From Vibrio sp. (GTDB lineage: Bacteria; Pseudomonadota; Gammaproteobacteria; Enterobacterales; Vibrionaceae): a stretch of 52,391 bases of DNA. The notes under the pieces were generated by a model. The model was not told where the DNA came from. It was given only the letters and a program-made list of their open reading frames with translations, and did no database searches. Below, piece by piece: positions 20,891-29,382 of the stretch; position 1 is the first letter of the stretch; every line of letters begins with the position of its first letter. The stretch is from the NCBI GenBank assembly GCA_028131545.1, contig JAOICL010000013.1, positions 1-52,391 on the forward strand. Direction: 5' to 3'. Made by a program: the position numbers and the translations under genes.

Positions 20891-22108
20891 TTACAGGATC
20901 TCGATGGATTTTTTCAATGCATTAATCAGCTGAATGACATCATCGCGTGTATTATACAACGCAAGAGAAATACGAATGGTTCCTTTAATGCCTAATGCAT
21001 CCATTAGTGGGTGAGCACAATGATGCCCAGAACGAACCGCAATGCCTTGTTGATCCAGTAACGTTGCAATATCTTGGTGGTGTACGCCTTCCATGACAAA
21101 AGAGAGTACACTGGCTCCTTTTTGATAGCCAATCAGTTGTATTTCTTCTAATTGAGAAAGCTCAGTAAACAGAAGGTGTTGTAAAGCATGAATGTGTTTT
21201 TCAATGTCTTTTAGGTTTTGTCTTTGATACCAATTAATGGCTTCGGCGAGTGCAATAGCACCGGCAATATTCGGTGTTCCAGCTTCAAATTTACCTGGGA
21301 GTTTTGAAAATGTCGTTTTCTCAAAGGAAACGCGTTCCACCATTTTCCCACCGCCATGCCAAGGTGGCATGGCCTCTAAAAGTTCTTGTTTTCCATAAAG
21401 AACACCAATGCCTGCTGGGGCAAAAATCTTATGGCCAGAGAAAACAAAAAAGTCGGCTTTTAACTCGGTAACATCAATCGATTCATGAACAATTCCTTGT
21501 GCACCATCGATGACGGCAATTCCCCCAACATGGTGTATTTTATCGATCATGGCTTCAATCGGTTGGCGAGTTCCGGTGACATTAGTGGTATGGGCAATCG
21601 CAAGGATTTTAGAGCGAGCTGACACGAGCTTATGGAAGGCCTTTAGGTCAATTTGGCAGTCATGAGAGATTGGGATTTTAATGACTTTAGCACCCGTTTG
21701 TTCAGCAACAATTTGCCAAGGAACAATATTCGCATGATGCTCCATCTCTCCAACTAATATTTCATCTCCGGGTTTTAACGTATTACGTGCATAGGTTTGA
21801 GCAATTAAATTGATCGCTTCTGTTGCTCCACGTGTCCAAATGATTTCTTTGTTGCTCTTGGCATTAATGAAATCAGCAACCGTTTGGCGTGCCCCTTCAA
21901 AAACGGATGTGGCATTCGCTGTGAGTTTATGGCTACCGCGATGTACATTCGCATTTTGTGTACTGTAATAGCGATGAATAGCATCGATCACACATTGTGG
22001 TTTTTGGGTTGTGGCAGCACTATCGAAATAGACATACTCATTTTCTTCATTATTTGAGGAATTCAGAGCTGGAAATTGTTGGCGAATATCATCAATGTTA
22101 AAGGTCAT
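20891..22108 (-). CDS. csdA: SufS/CsdA-type cysteine desulfurase
   Basis: Group II PLP cysteine desulfurase, distinct from the IscS in this window. The 405-residue product has the PLP lysine Lys227 in FVFSGHKIFAPAGIGVLYG and the catalytic Cys364 in RSGHHCAHPLMDALG. Without suf genes or a CsdE/SufE partner nearby, the CsdA role is the more likely one in this genus, but SufS cannot be excluded. yajL ends 9 bases upstream of its start, so the two are probably co-transcribed. Confidence 0.85.
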   Translation of the reverse strand: MTFNIDDIRQQFPALNSSNNEENEYVYFDSAATTQKPQCVIDAIHRYYSTQNANVHRGSHKLTANATSVFEGARQTVADFINAKSNKEIIWTRGATEAINLIAQTYARNTLKPGDEILVGEMEHHANIVPWQIVAEQTGAKVIKIPISHDCQIDLKAFHKLVSARSKILAIAHTTNVTGTRQPIEAMIDKIHHVGGIAVIDGAQGIVHESIDVTELKADFFVFSGHKIFAPAGIGVLYGKQELLEAMPPWHGGGKMVERVSFEKTTFSKLPGKFEAGTPNIAGAIALAEAINWYQRQNLKDIEKHIHALQHLLFTELSQLEEIQLIGYQKGASVLSFVMEGVHHQDIATLLDQQGIAVRSGHHCAHPLMDALGIKGTIRISLALYNTRDDVIQLINALKKSIEIL

Positions 22109-22116
22109 AGTATGCT

Positions 22117-22725
22117 CTATAGTCTGTCGTATTGTAGGTTAGGCAAAATAGCCATAGGTTCAGCAACGACAGCGGCATGAGCTTTTCCTGATAGCAATAT
22201 GATTACTTCCATAGCAAACTCTAAAGCACTGCCAGGGCCTTGGCTTGTCAGAAGGTTATGATTGATATCATAGGTAACACGCTTAGATCGCCAATTCGAT
22301 TTTGGAATATCATTTTGAAAGCTAGGATGGGCTGTCATTAATGCCTTTGGATAAAAGTCATGGTGTTGTAAGACAATAGCTGGAGCGGCACAAATAGCCC
22401 CAATGAGGCGACCATCGTATATTTGCTGTCTCAATGTTTCTGTCAGTAATGTACTGTCTCTAAAATGCATTGCTCCCTCTAATCCACCGGGTAATAAAAT
22501 CGCATCAAATTCCTCATCAGCGACGTCTACGAGTTTGCAACTGGCGGTTAAAGGAATACCTCTTGAACCAGTGACCACTAACTCTCCTTCTGAATCGACG
22601 CTCGCAGTCGTTAGGTGGTAGCCTGCACGTACCATGATATCCATGATAGTGATCGCCTCCATCTCTTCCGTCCCTTTCGCGATTGGGACCAGGATTTTTT
22701 TTGCTGTAGGGCTGAGCTGTGACAT
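22117..22725 (-). CDS. yajL: DJ-1/PfpI family protein YajL
   Basis: Oxidative- and electrophile-stress protein of the DJ-1 family, reported as a chaperone and protein deglycase. The 202-residue product has the nucleophile-elbow Cys112 in IGAICAAPAIVL, the paired acidic Glu20 in KGTEEMEA, and LLPGGLEGA near 78. A good AAGGA site precedes the ATG. panE is directly upstream, as in E. coli and other Vibrionaceae. Confidence 0.92.
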   Translation of the reverse strand: MSQLSPTAKKILVPIAKGTEEMEAITIMDIMVRAGYHLTTASVDSEGELVVTGSRGIPLTASCKLVDVADEEFDAILLPGGLEGAMHFRDSTLLTETLRQQIYDGRLIGAICAAPAIVLQHHDFYPKALMTAHPSFQNDIPKSNWRSKRVTYDINHNLLTSQGPGSALEFAMEVIILLSGKAHAAVVAEPMAILPNLQYDRL

Positions 22726-22793
22726 AGGGTTCCTTTATGAGGCGTAATATAAAGCAGAATAGTGTGGCCGAATTAGATTGAGGTTAATCGACA

Positions 22794-23675
22794 TTACGTT
22801 GAGTTCAACAGTTTTATTTTACGATATAACTCGGTGTTGTGGGGGAGTTTAATTGCATTTTTACGCGCTTTTTCCAGTAAATAACCGGTTATAAAATCAA
22901 TTTCCGTCGTATTCTTAAAAAAAACATCACGATTCATTGATGACAAGTTTTGGGCGGTTGATTCAATCACATCGTAAATACGATTGGATAGTTCAGACGT
23001 GGTGATCATGATGCCTTCAGCTTGCATAACTTCAACAATTTCTTCTATCAATAAAGCAATTAACTGGCGATAGTATGGCTTGGATAGTTCACCATTTCGA
23101 CATTGGTGAAGTGCCGTCAATGGGTTGATTACGCAGTTAATGGCCAGCTTATCCCATAATGGTATTTCGATGTTATCGACCCACTTGACTGGCGATAATG
23201 CGAGATCTAACACGGAAGTCACTAAGGCCGACGAGTGGTTTGCTTTTGGGTTGCCGTAACCTAATAACGTATGACCATGACCCGCATGAACCACATGGTG
23301 TTGATTGGGACGATGAGCACCATGCGTAGTTGTACCTAGAATAAATGGATGATCGCTATCGAGTTTTAATAGATCATCAATTACTCCCATTCCATTATGC
23401 AATAATACGATAGGGATGTTGTTGGGAATTGAATCAAGCAAAGGAGTGAGGACAGACTCAATCTGCCAAGCTTTTAGGGTGACAAGAATAATATCAGCAT
23501 CGATAAGAGATTGGATGGATTGATTGGGTACGTCGATTCGATGATGTTCATTGAGTTGTATCGAGTACAGCGGATCGTTCGATCTTGCCCATACACTGAT
23601 GCAATGGTGTTGTTGGCTTAATTTATACGCCCATAATGAGCCAATTGCTCCTGGGCCAATGATCACAATATTCAT
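22794..23675 (-). CDS. panE: 2-dehydropantoate 2-reductase
   Basis: Reduces ketopantoate to pantoate with NADPH in coenzyme A synthesis. The Rossmann motif GPGAIGS opens the protein, and the substrate-binding WDKLAINCVINPLTALHQC helix is present near residue 190. The start at 23675 (MNIVIIGPGAIGS) is the family-typical one and gives 293 residues; in-frame alternatives are ATG at 23693 and TTG at 23699. No start has a strong ribosome binding site. It is divergent from the Lon-domain gene. Confidence 0.9.
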   Translation of the reverse strand: MNIVIIGPGAIGSLWAYKLSQQHHCISVWARSNDPLYSIQLNEHHRIDVPNQSIQSLIDADIILVTLKAWQIESVLTPLLDSIPNNIPIVLLHNGMGVIDDLLKLDSDHPFILGTTTHGAHRPNQHHVVHAGHGHTLLGYGNPKANHSSALVTSVLDLALSPVKWVDNIEIPLWDKLAINCVINPLTALHQCRNGELSKPYYRQLIALLIEEIVEVMQAEGIMITTSELSNRIYDVIESTAQNLSSMNRDVFFKNTTEIDFITGYLLEKARKNAIKLPHNTELYRKIKLLNST

Positions 23676-23744
23676 AGGTAATGATATTTTCATCGTCAAT
23701 GTGAGAGTTAAAAGTGTAACACTAACAAAAAATAAGAATAACAG

Positions 23745-23773
23745 TGATCTCTTTTGATTTTATGCTCGTAAGA
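23745..23773 (+). promoter_or_regulatory. Candidate ECF (RpoE/ChrR-type) promoter for the Lon-domain gene
   Basis: TGATCT at 23745-23750 and TAAGA at 23769-23773 (within CGTAAGAA) are separated by 18 bases. This resembles the TGATCC/TAAGA promoters read by RpoE of the singlet-oxygen RpoE-ChrR type, and an RpoE-ChrR pair lies just downstream. The match is by eye. Confidence 0.4.
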
Positions 23774-23804
23774 ATGTTCAATAGTCTAAAAGCGATGCAA
23801 TATT

Positions 23805-24386
23805 ATGAAAAAAATCATGCTATTTCCTTTAGGCTCCATGGTTTTTCCTGATGGGATGATGAAGCTAAGGATCTTTGAAGAGCGTTATAAGCGAATGATC
23901 AGTGATTGCTTTAAGCAAGAAACAGGGTTCGGTATTTGCTTAGTAGATAATACAGAAGCATCTCCTCGTAATATATCAAAGATGGGGACATTCGTAGATA
24001 TTGTTGATTTTGAAGTGTTAAATGATGGTTTGTTGGGGATTACCGTTAGAGGTAGAAAGCGATTTACCATACATGACTTATTTGTTGATAAAGATGGCCT
24101 TCGTTTTGCTAATGTGGATTTCTTAGCGAATTGGAAAGAAGATCCTATTCCACATCATCATACGATGAGTTCAATGTTAAAAGATATTTATCAGCAGTTT
24201 CCTGATTTGGTTGTGAATATCACTGAAATGAAATTTGATGATGCAACATGGGTAACACAACGGTGGCTAGAAATTTTACCTTTCAAAAGCGGGATATTAG
24301 ACGTCGTATTGGCTCATGATAATCATCAATTAGCGATGGATATTATTTGTAAGTCACTCTACAGTAGAAGCATTAAATCTTTATAA
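23805..24386 (+). CDS. Lon substrate-binding-domain protein (no protease domain)
   Basis: A 193-residue protein consisting only of the N-terminal substrate-binding domain of Lon (motifs MLFPLGSMVFPDGMMKLRIFEERY and GLLGITVRGRKRF). It lacks the AAA+ and Ser-Lys protease domains, so it is not a protease itself. Such stand-alone domains are widespread but functionally unclear. It lies 84 bases upstream of the ECF sigma gene in the same direction and has a candidate ECF promoter, suggesting it belongs to that stress response. Confidence 0.85.
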   Translation: MKKIMLFPLGSMVFPDGMMKLRIFEERYKRMISDCFKQETGFGICLVDNTEASPRNISKMGTFVDIVDFEVLNDGLLGITVRGRKRFTIHDLFVDKDGLRFANVDFLANWKEDPIPHHHTMSSMLKDIYQQFPDLVVNITEMKFDDATWVTQRWLEILPFKSGILDVVLAHDNHQLAMDIICKSLYSRSIKSL

Positions 24387-24470
24387 ATCAATTTATTTAA
24401 GTGGCTAACATTAAAAACGCAATGTTCATTGATCTGTGTCGTCACCTCTTTAATATTAAGTGAGCTCACC

Positions 24471-25054
24471 ATGATAAAATCTAGCCCGAAAGACATGACT
24501 CGTTCAGATTGGGCGGAGTGCATGGCAAAAATTCAGCAACAGGATACAGAAGCATTTCAATTAGTGTTCAGTTTCTATTTTCCTCGTTTAAAGCAATTTG
24601 CATTCAAATATGTCAAAAATGATCATGTGGCGATGGAAATAGTACAAGAGACATTAACTACGGTTTGGCAAAAGTCGCATCTTTTCAATCATGAAAAGAG
24701 TGCTTTATCGACTTGGATATTCACGATTGCACGTAATCAATGTTTCGATCTGTTAAGAAAGCATCATGGGCAGAGTGTATCTCTGAGCTCGAATGATGTG
24801 TGGCCACAGGAATATTGCCCACCAGATTTAGTGGAACATTACACTCCAGAACATGACATGCTAAAAGAGCAAGTGGTAAAGTATTTAGATACGTTACCCG
24901 ATACTCAAAAAAAACGGTGGTCCAAGCCGTGTATTTGGAAGAGCTGCCACATCAGCAAGTTGCTGATATGTTAGATATTCCATTGGGGACTGTGAAATCT
25001 CGTTTAAGACTCGCAGTAGAAAAGTTACGTGACACGATGAAGGCAGAATTATGA
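24471..25054 (+). pseudogene. ECF sigma factor of the RpoE/ChrR type, frameshifted in an A8 tract
   Basis: The start at 24471 (MIKSSPKDMTRSDWAECMAK) opens a sigma-70 region 2 (AFQLVFSFYFPRLKQFAFKY, IVQETLTTVWQKS, STWIFTIARNQCFDLLRK). The open frame then runs into junk (KKRWSKPCIWK) at a run of eight A bases, 24907-24914, and stops at 24974 after 167 residues. Adding one A (or removing two) restores region 4: TVVQAVYLEELPHQQVADML followed by IPLGTVKSRLRLAVEKLR, ending in TGA at 25052-25054. That stop overlaps the ATG of the anti-sigma gene by ATGA, the layout of a working pair. The restored protein has 194 residues. Polymerase slippage, phase variation, mutation or sequencing error are all possible. 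Confidence 0.85.
24907..24914 (+). other. Poly-A tract at the sigma-factor frameshift
   Basis: Eight consecutive A bases mark the exact point where the coding frame changes between the region 2 and region 4 parts of the sigma gene. Tracts of this length are known sites of RNA polymerase slippage. Confidence 0.8.
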
Positions 25055-25731
25055 TAGATCATCATCCAACAATTGAGCGACTTGAGCAGTATGTATTAGG
25101 CACTATTGATGCGTCACATGGCTTTGCTATTGCTTCTCACTTGGATTATTGCAGCGTATGCCAAGCACAAGTTAGTGAACTCGAAGCCAAGGTGGCAGAA
25201 GCAGCTTTTCATCATTCAGAGATAGAATCCGCATCCACATCGGATGATATGATGAATATGTTCTCCGCTATTGTTGAAGTTGCACCACAAACTATCGTCG
25301 ATAGCACACCCACACGACCAAAGGCCGAGTATATTGAGGTAGCGAATAAACGATTTCAATTGCCCACCCAAGTCGCAAGGCAGATCTCATCGCTTGGAGA
25401 GTGGAAAAATTATGGAGGTAAAGTGTTTAGTGCCCCTATCACTCTTGAGAATAATGTTCATGCCAATCTAATGTACATTGCTCAAGGTGTGTCGATACCC
25501 GAGCATACCCATAAAGGAAAGGAAACAACGCTTATTCTTCATGGAGGGTATCAAGATCAGTTGGGGAGTTATAAAGCCGGGGATTACATTGAATGCACCC
25601 AAAGTGACATTCATAGTCCAGAAACGACACATGAAGATTGTTTATGTTTGACCCTATTAACCGAGCCTATGTTATTCACCAAAGGTGTCGCTAGAGTATT
25701 CAATCTGTTTGGCAAGGGTATGTATCCATAA
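25051..25731 (+). CDS. chrR: ChrR-type zinc-binding anti-sigma factor
   Basis: Binds and inhibits the cognate ECF sigma factor and releases it on singlet oxygen. Residues 1-80 are a zinc anti-sigma domain with His30, Cys34 and Cys37 (HLDYCSVC) and an N-terminal His pair. Residues about 100-210 form a cupin domain with the second metal site His152, His154, Glu158 and His188 (PEHTHKGKETT ... SDIHSP). The 226-residue gene is intact and overlaps the sigma stop by four bases, implying translational coupling. A strong terminator follows. Confidence 0.9.
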   Translation: MIDHHPTIERLEQYVLGTIDASHGFAIASHLDYCSVCQAQVSELEAKVAEAAFHHSEIESASTSDDMMNMFSAIVEVAPQTIVDSTPTRPKAEYIEVANKRFQLPTQVARQISSLGEWKNYGGKVFSAPITLENNVHANLMYIAQGVSIPEHTHKGKETTLILHGGYQDQLGSYKAGDYIECTQSDIHSPETTHEDCLCLTLLTEPMLFTKGVARVFNLFGKGMYP

Positions 25732-25763
25732 TACGATGTGGTTTCAGTTCGTTTTTTCTAGCG

Positions 25764-25797
25764 AAGGCAGTTCATGAAAGTGAATTGCCTTTTTTAT
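25764..25797 (+). terminator. Terminator after chrR
   Basis: Arms at 25764-25774 and 25781-25791 form an 11-bp stem with one G-T pair and a 6-base loop, followed by a T run. Confidence 0.88.
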
Positions 25798-25986
25798 TTA
25801 TGAAGATCATACATCTTAAGTAATACAATAAGCGATATTCCCTTTTCTGTGATTTAGGTATCTTTACGTGCATTCAATTGTATTTATTGCTCGATCTTTA
25901 AGCACCATCAATTCAGTATGTCATACATTGTCGATATTAAATATTTGATGTCCGTCGAGTTTGCAGTAAATACTAGGGGAATATAA

Positions 25987-27027
25987 ATGCTGAAGGCTAT
26001 AACACTGGGTGAGTTCATTATCCAAAAACAACATGATTTTCCATCAGCAAGTGGGGAGTTATCTTCTTTATTATCATCAATACGTATTGCTGCAAAGGTA
26101 GTACACCGTGAGATAAATAAAGCCGGCCTTACGGATATTTTTGGCTCAATGGGGCAAGAGAATATCCAAGGAGAGCAGCAACAAAAGTTGGATGTTTTTG
26201 CTAATGATAAGTTTAAAGCAGCGTTAGAAGCTCGTGATCAAGTCTGCGGTATCGCCAGTGAAGAAGAAGATAGCGTGGTTATCTTTGATCAATCACAGCA
26301 TCATGATGCGAAATACGTTGTCTTAATGGATCCTTTAGATGGTTCATCGAATATTGATGTAAATGTCTCAGTGGGCACGATTTTCTCCATTTTTAAACGA
26401 GTTTCTCCTGTTGGTGGCCCAGCACAGGAATCGGACTTTTTACAACCAGGTACAGAGCAAGTCGCAGCGGGTTATATTATCTATGGCTCTTCGACGATGC
26501 TAGTGTATACGACGGGTAATGGCGTTAATGGTTTTACCTATGATCCATCGTTAGGGTCTTTTTTGTTGTCCCATGAAAATATCCGTATTCCCGAAGATGG
26601 CGAGATTTACTCGATAAATGAAGGACATTATTTTAAATTTCCAATGGCGGTCAAACGCTATATTAAACATTGTCAAAACCCTAAGACACAAGAACATGCG
26701 TATACCTCTCGTTATATTGGCTCATTAGTAGCCGATGTTCATAGAAATATGATCAAAGGGGGGATCTACATGTACCCGAGTACCCTAACTCATCCTAATG
26801 GAAAGTTGCGTTTATTGTATGAATGTAACCCAATGGCATTTATTGTTGAGCAGGCAGGTGGGATTGCCAGTAGCGGTTTACAGCGGACAATGGAAGTAAC
26901 GCCAACGGAATTGCATCAAAGAGTCCCTTTTTTCTGTGGTTCAAAAAATATGGTAGAAACACTGCATCACTATATGCATTTAGATAATGCTCTAGAAGAA
27001 GAAAAATATCTTATACAAGAAATGTAG
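25987..27027 (+). CDS. fbp: Fructose-1,6-bisphosphatase class 1
   Basis: Gluconeogenic enzyme releasing phosphate from fructose 1,6-bisphosphate. The 346-residue product has the metal-binding motif [14 protein letters not shown] (about 117) and the C-terminal substrate-binding [21 protein letters not shown] (about 277). The ATG follows an AGGGGAAT site. It stands alone between two terminators; the 195 bp upstream of it after the chrR terminator hold no element I can name. Confidence 0.96.
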   Translation: MLKAITLGEFIIQKQHDFPSASGELSSLLSSIRIAAKVVHREINKAGLTDIFGSMGQENIQGEQQQKLDVFANDKFKAALEARDQVCGIASEEEDSVVIFDQSQHHDAKYVVLMDPLDGSSNIDVNVSVGTIFSIFKRVSPVGGPAQESDFLQPGTEQVAAGYIIYGSSTMLVYTTGNGVNGFTYDPSLGSFLLSHENIRIPEDGEIYSINEGHYFKFPMAVKRYIKHCQNPKTQEHAYTSRYIGSLVADVHRNMIKGGIYMYPSTLTHPNGKLRLLYECNPMAFIVEQAGGIASSGLQRTMEVTPTELHQRVPFFCGSKNMVETLHHYMHLDNALEEEKYLIQEM

Positions 27028-27058
27028 TTAAGGTTTTATGGCTTACGGTGTTTTTATA

Positions 27059-27092
27059 AAAAAAGGCTAACTTTGTTTAGCCTTTTTTATTG
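27059..27092 (+). terminator. Terminator after fbp
   Basis: Perfect 12-bp arms at 27059-27070 and 27077-27088 with a 6-base loop and a T-rich tail. Confidence 0.9.
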
Positions 27093-27150
27093 ATAGGGAT
27101 AATAGAGTGTTATACTCAATTTTCATCCTTTGACTTTTGGAACTGTGCCA

Positions 27151-28530
27151 GTGACCGACAATAGATTTTCATCCTACGATCTCAACTCTGATCTTATTTC
27201 TAACCTTGATAGCATGGGCTATCACACCATGACACCAATCCAAGAGCAAAGTCTACCGGCGATGCTTGAAGGTAAGGACGTGATTGGTCAGGGCAAAACT
27301 GGATCGGGTAAAACAGCCGCCTTTGGTTTAACGGTATTACATAATTTACGAGTAAAGCGTTTTCGTGTGCAATCACTTGTTTTATGTCCGACACGAGAGC
27401 TTGCCGATCAAGTGGCAACTGAAATCAGAACCTTGGGTAGAGCAATACATAATATCAAAGTACTGACGTTATGTGGTGGTATGCCTATGGGGCCTCAAAT
27501 AGGATCGTTAGAGCATGGTGCTCATATTCTTGTTGGGACACCAGGTCGTATACTGGATCATTTAAATAGAGGTCGTATTAATTTAGATGAATTGAATACG
27601 CTTGTCCTTGATGAAGCTGATCGCATGCTGGATATGGGATTCCAAGATGCATTAGATGCGATTATTGATGAAGTGCCAAAAGAGCGACAAACATTATTAT
27701 TCAGTGCGACCTTCCCTGAAAAAATAGAGAAAATTGCATCTCGCATCATGAATAACCCTCAAATGGTGAAAGTAGAATCGAAAGATGATAAACCTAAAAT
27801 TCATCAATCTTTTTATAAATTAGAAAGCAAAGAAGAGCGAATTGAAACATTGAAGGCGCTATTGCTGACTCAAAAACCAGAGTCATCGGTTATTTTTTGT
27901 AATACTAAAAAAGAAGTTCAATTCGTTGCTGATGAGTTATACGATGCTGGTTTTAGTGTCATCGATCTTCATGGTGATCTTGAGCAAAGAGACCGCGATC
28001 AAGCTCTTATTCAATTTTCTAATAAAAGTATTTCTATTCTTGTTGCTACCGATGTGGCAGCGAGAGGCTTAGATGTTGAGAATCTTGATGCGGTATATAA
28101 CTATGAAATGTCGCGAGATCCTGAAGTTCATGTTCACCGAATTGGTCGAACAGGGCGTGCTGGTGCAAAGGGAACAGCTTCCAGTTTTTACAGTGATAAA
28201 GAAGGGTATAAGTTAGCCGTTTTGGAAGAGTATATGGATATCAACATTCGACCAACGACAAAACCAGAGCCTGTCTATGAAAAGCCTTATTATGCAGCGA
28301 TGACCACATTGCAAATTGATGGTGGGAAAAAACAAAAATTACGACCAGGTGATATTGTTGGTGCTTTGACAGGTCAAGGTGGTATTTCAGGAGATTCGGT
28401 GGGTAAGATTAAAGTGTTACCTATACGAGCTTATGTTGCTGTTGCAAAATCCGATGCAAAAGTTGCTTTGAAAAAATTAGAAAGTGGAAAAATGAAAGGT
28501 CGTCAATTTAGAGCTCGAATTTTAAAATAA
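27151..28530 (+). CDS. dbpA: ATP-dependent RNA helicase DbpA
   Basis: DEAD-box helicase acting on 23S rRNA hairpin 92 during large-subunit assembly. Helicase motifs are in order: Q motif TPIQEQ, GKTGSGKT, PTRELADQ, TPGR, DEAD in LVLDEADRMLDMGF, SAT, then VIFCNTKKE, ATDVAARGLDVE and HRIGRTGRAG. The C-terminal RNA-binding domain (about 385-459, ending RQFRARILK) identifies DbpA. There is no ATG at the 5' end. GTG at 27151 lies nine bases after GGAA and gives 459 residues, close to E. coli; GTG 27145 and TTG 27130 are alternatives. Confidence 0.93.
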   Translation: MTDNRFSSYDLNSDLISNLDSMGYHTMTPIQEQSLPAMLEGKDVIGQGKTGSGKTAAFGLTVLHNLRVKRFRVQSLVLCPTRELADQVATEIRTLGRAIHNIKVLTLCGGMPMGPQIGSLEHGAHILVGTPGRILDHLNRGRINLDELNTLVLDEADRMLDMGFQDALDAIIDEVPKERQTLLFSATFPEKIEKIASRIMNNPQMVKVESKDDKPKIHQSFYKLESKEERIETLKALLLTQKPESSVIFCNTKKEVQFVADELYDAGFSVIDLHGDLEQRDRDQALIQFSNKSISILVATDVAARGLDVENLDAVYNYEMSRDPEVHVHRIGRTGRAGAKGTASSFYSDKEGYKLAVLEEYMDINIRPTTKPEPVYEKPYYAAMTTLQIDGGKKQKLRPGDIVGALTGQGGISGDSVGKIKVLPIRAYVAVAKSDAKVALKKLESGKMKGRQFRARILK

Positions 28531-28607
28531 AGCAATAAAGATCAGCGTTTAAATTAATCTTGTTAGCTCAGTCGTATACTACTCGATAACCTTGTTTTTG
28601 GTGGGTA

Positions 28608-28625
28608 GAATATGAATATGAATAT
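28608..28625 (+). repeat. Three tandem GAATAT hexamers
   Basis: A short perfect microsatellite in the non-coding space between dbpA and eda. No function is evident. Confidence 0.7.
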
Positions 28626-28652
28626 GTAGACAAAAATACGTTCTGATCAAAG

Positions 28653-28690
28653 AAAGAGCAGAGTCCATTATGGAACCTGCTCTTTTTTAT
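28653..28690. terminator. Terminator between convergent dbpA and eda
   Basis: Arms AAAGAGCAG (28653-28661) and its complement (28677-28685), with a partly paired loop, followed by a T run. Confidence 0.82.
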
Positions 28691-28710
28691 TACATGATAT
28701 CGTTAATGAA

Positions 28711-29340
28711 TTATGAATTAACGAGCTTGACCGCTTCACGTGTTAGTCGAGCTAGCTCGTCCCATTCACCGGCTTCGATTAATGCTTTATCGACCATCCA
28801 TGTACCACCGCACGCTAATACGCGAGGGACTGAAAGGTAGTCTTTAATGTTGTCAGTATTGACACCACCCGTTGGCATAAAAGAGATATCAACATAAGGT
28901 GCTAATAACGCTTTCACCATTTTGACTCCGCCGGAGGCTTCTGCTGGGAAAAACTTCAGTGTCGTTACGCCCATTTCTAAGGCCGCTTCAATGGCACTTG
29001 GGTTATTAACACCAGGAATGATATCAATTCCCATGTCTTGGCATGTTTGTACGGTATTTGGGTTAAAGCCAGGAGAAACGACAAAAGTAGCGCCAGCCTG
29101 TTTTGCTGCGACAGCTTGCTCTTCAGTGAGAACCGTTCCTGCACCAATCAACATATCAGGTTGTGTTTCTCGTAATAAACGAATAGCTTCTACAGCCGCT
29201 TCTGAGCGAAATGTAATTTCTGCAGCAGGTAAGCCATTCTCAACGAGAACTTTACCCAGTGGAATAATATCTTGAGCGTTATCAATCGCGATAACAGGAA
29301 TAACTTTAAGTGATTGTAGTTGTTCTTTTATGGAGGTCAT
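28711..29340 (-). CDS. eda: KDPG/KHG aldolase Eda
   Basis: Splits 2-keto-3-deoxy-6-phosphogluconate into pyruvate and glyceraldehyde 3-phosphate, the last step of the Entner-Doudoroff and uronate pathways. The 209-residue product has the Schiff-base lysine Lys129 in TTLKFFPAEASGG, the catalytic Glu41 in AAEITFRSE and the phosphate-binding PTGGVN and ACGGTWMV loops. It lies 42 bases downstream of kdgK, so the two form an operon. A 9-bp hairpin fills most of the gap just upstream of its AAGGA site. Confidence 0.96.
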   Translation of the reverse strand: MTSIKEQLQSLKVIPVIAIDNAQDIIPLGKVLVENGLPAAEITFRSEAAVEAIRLLRETQPDMLIGAGTVLTEEQAVAAKQAGATFVVSPGFNPNTVQTCQDMGIDIIPGVNNPSAIEAALEMGVTTLKFFPAEASGGVKMVKALLAPYVDISFMPTGGVNTDNIKDYLSVPRVLACGGTWMVDKALIEAGEWDELARLTREAVKLVNS

Positions 29341-29352
29341 TATGTGTCCTTG

Positions 29353-29376
29353 GATTATCCTTTCTATAGGATAATC
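29353..29376 (-). other. Hairpin in the kdgK-eda gap
   Basis: Perfect 9-bp arms (29353-29361 and 29368-29376) with a 6-base loop directly upstream of the eda ribosome binding site. No T run follows in the direction of transcription, so it probably affects mRNA stability or the ratio of the two proteins. Confidence 0.6.
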
Positions 29377-29382
29377 GTCTTA

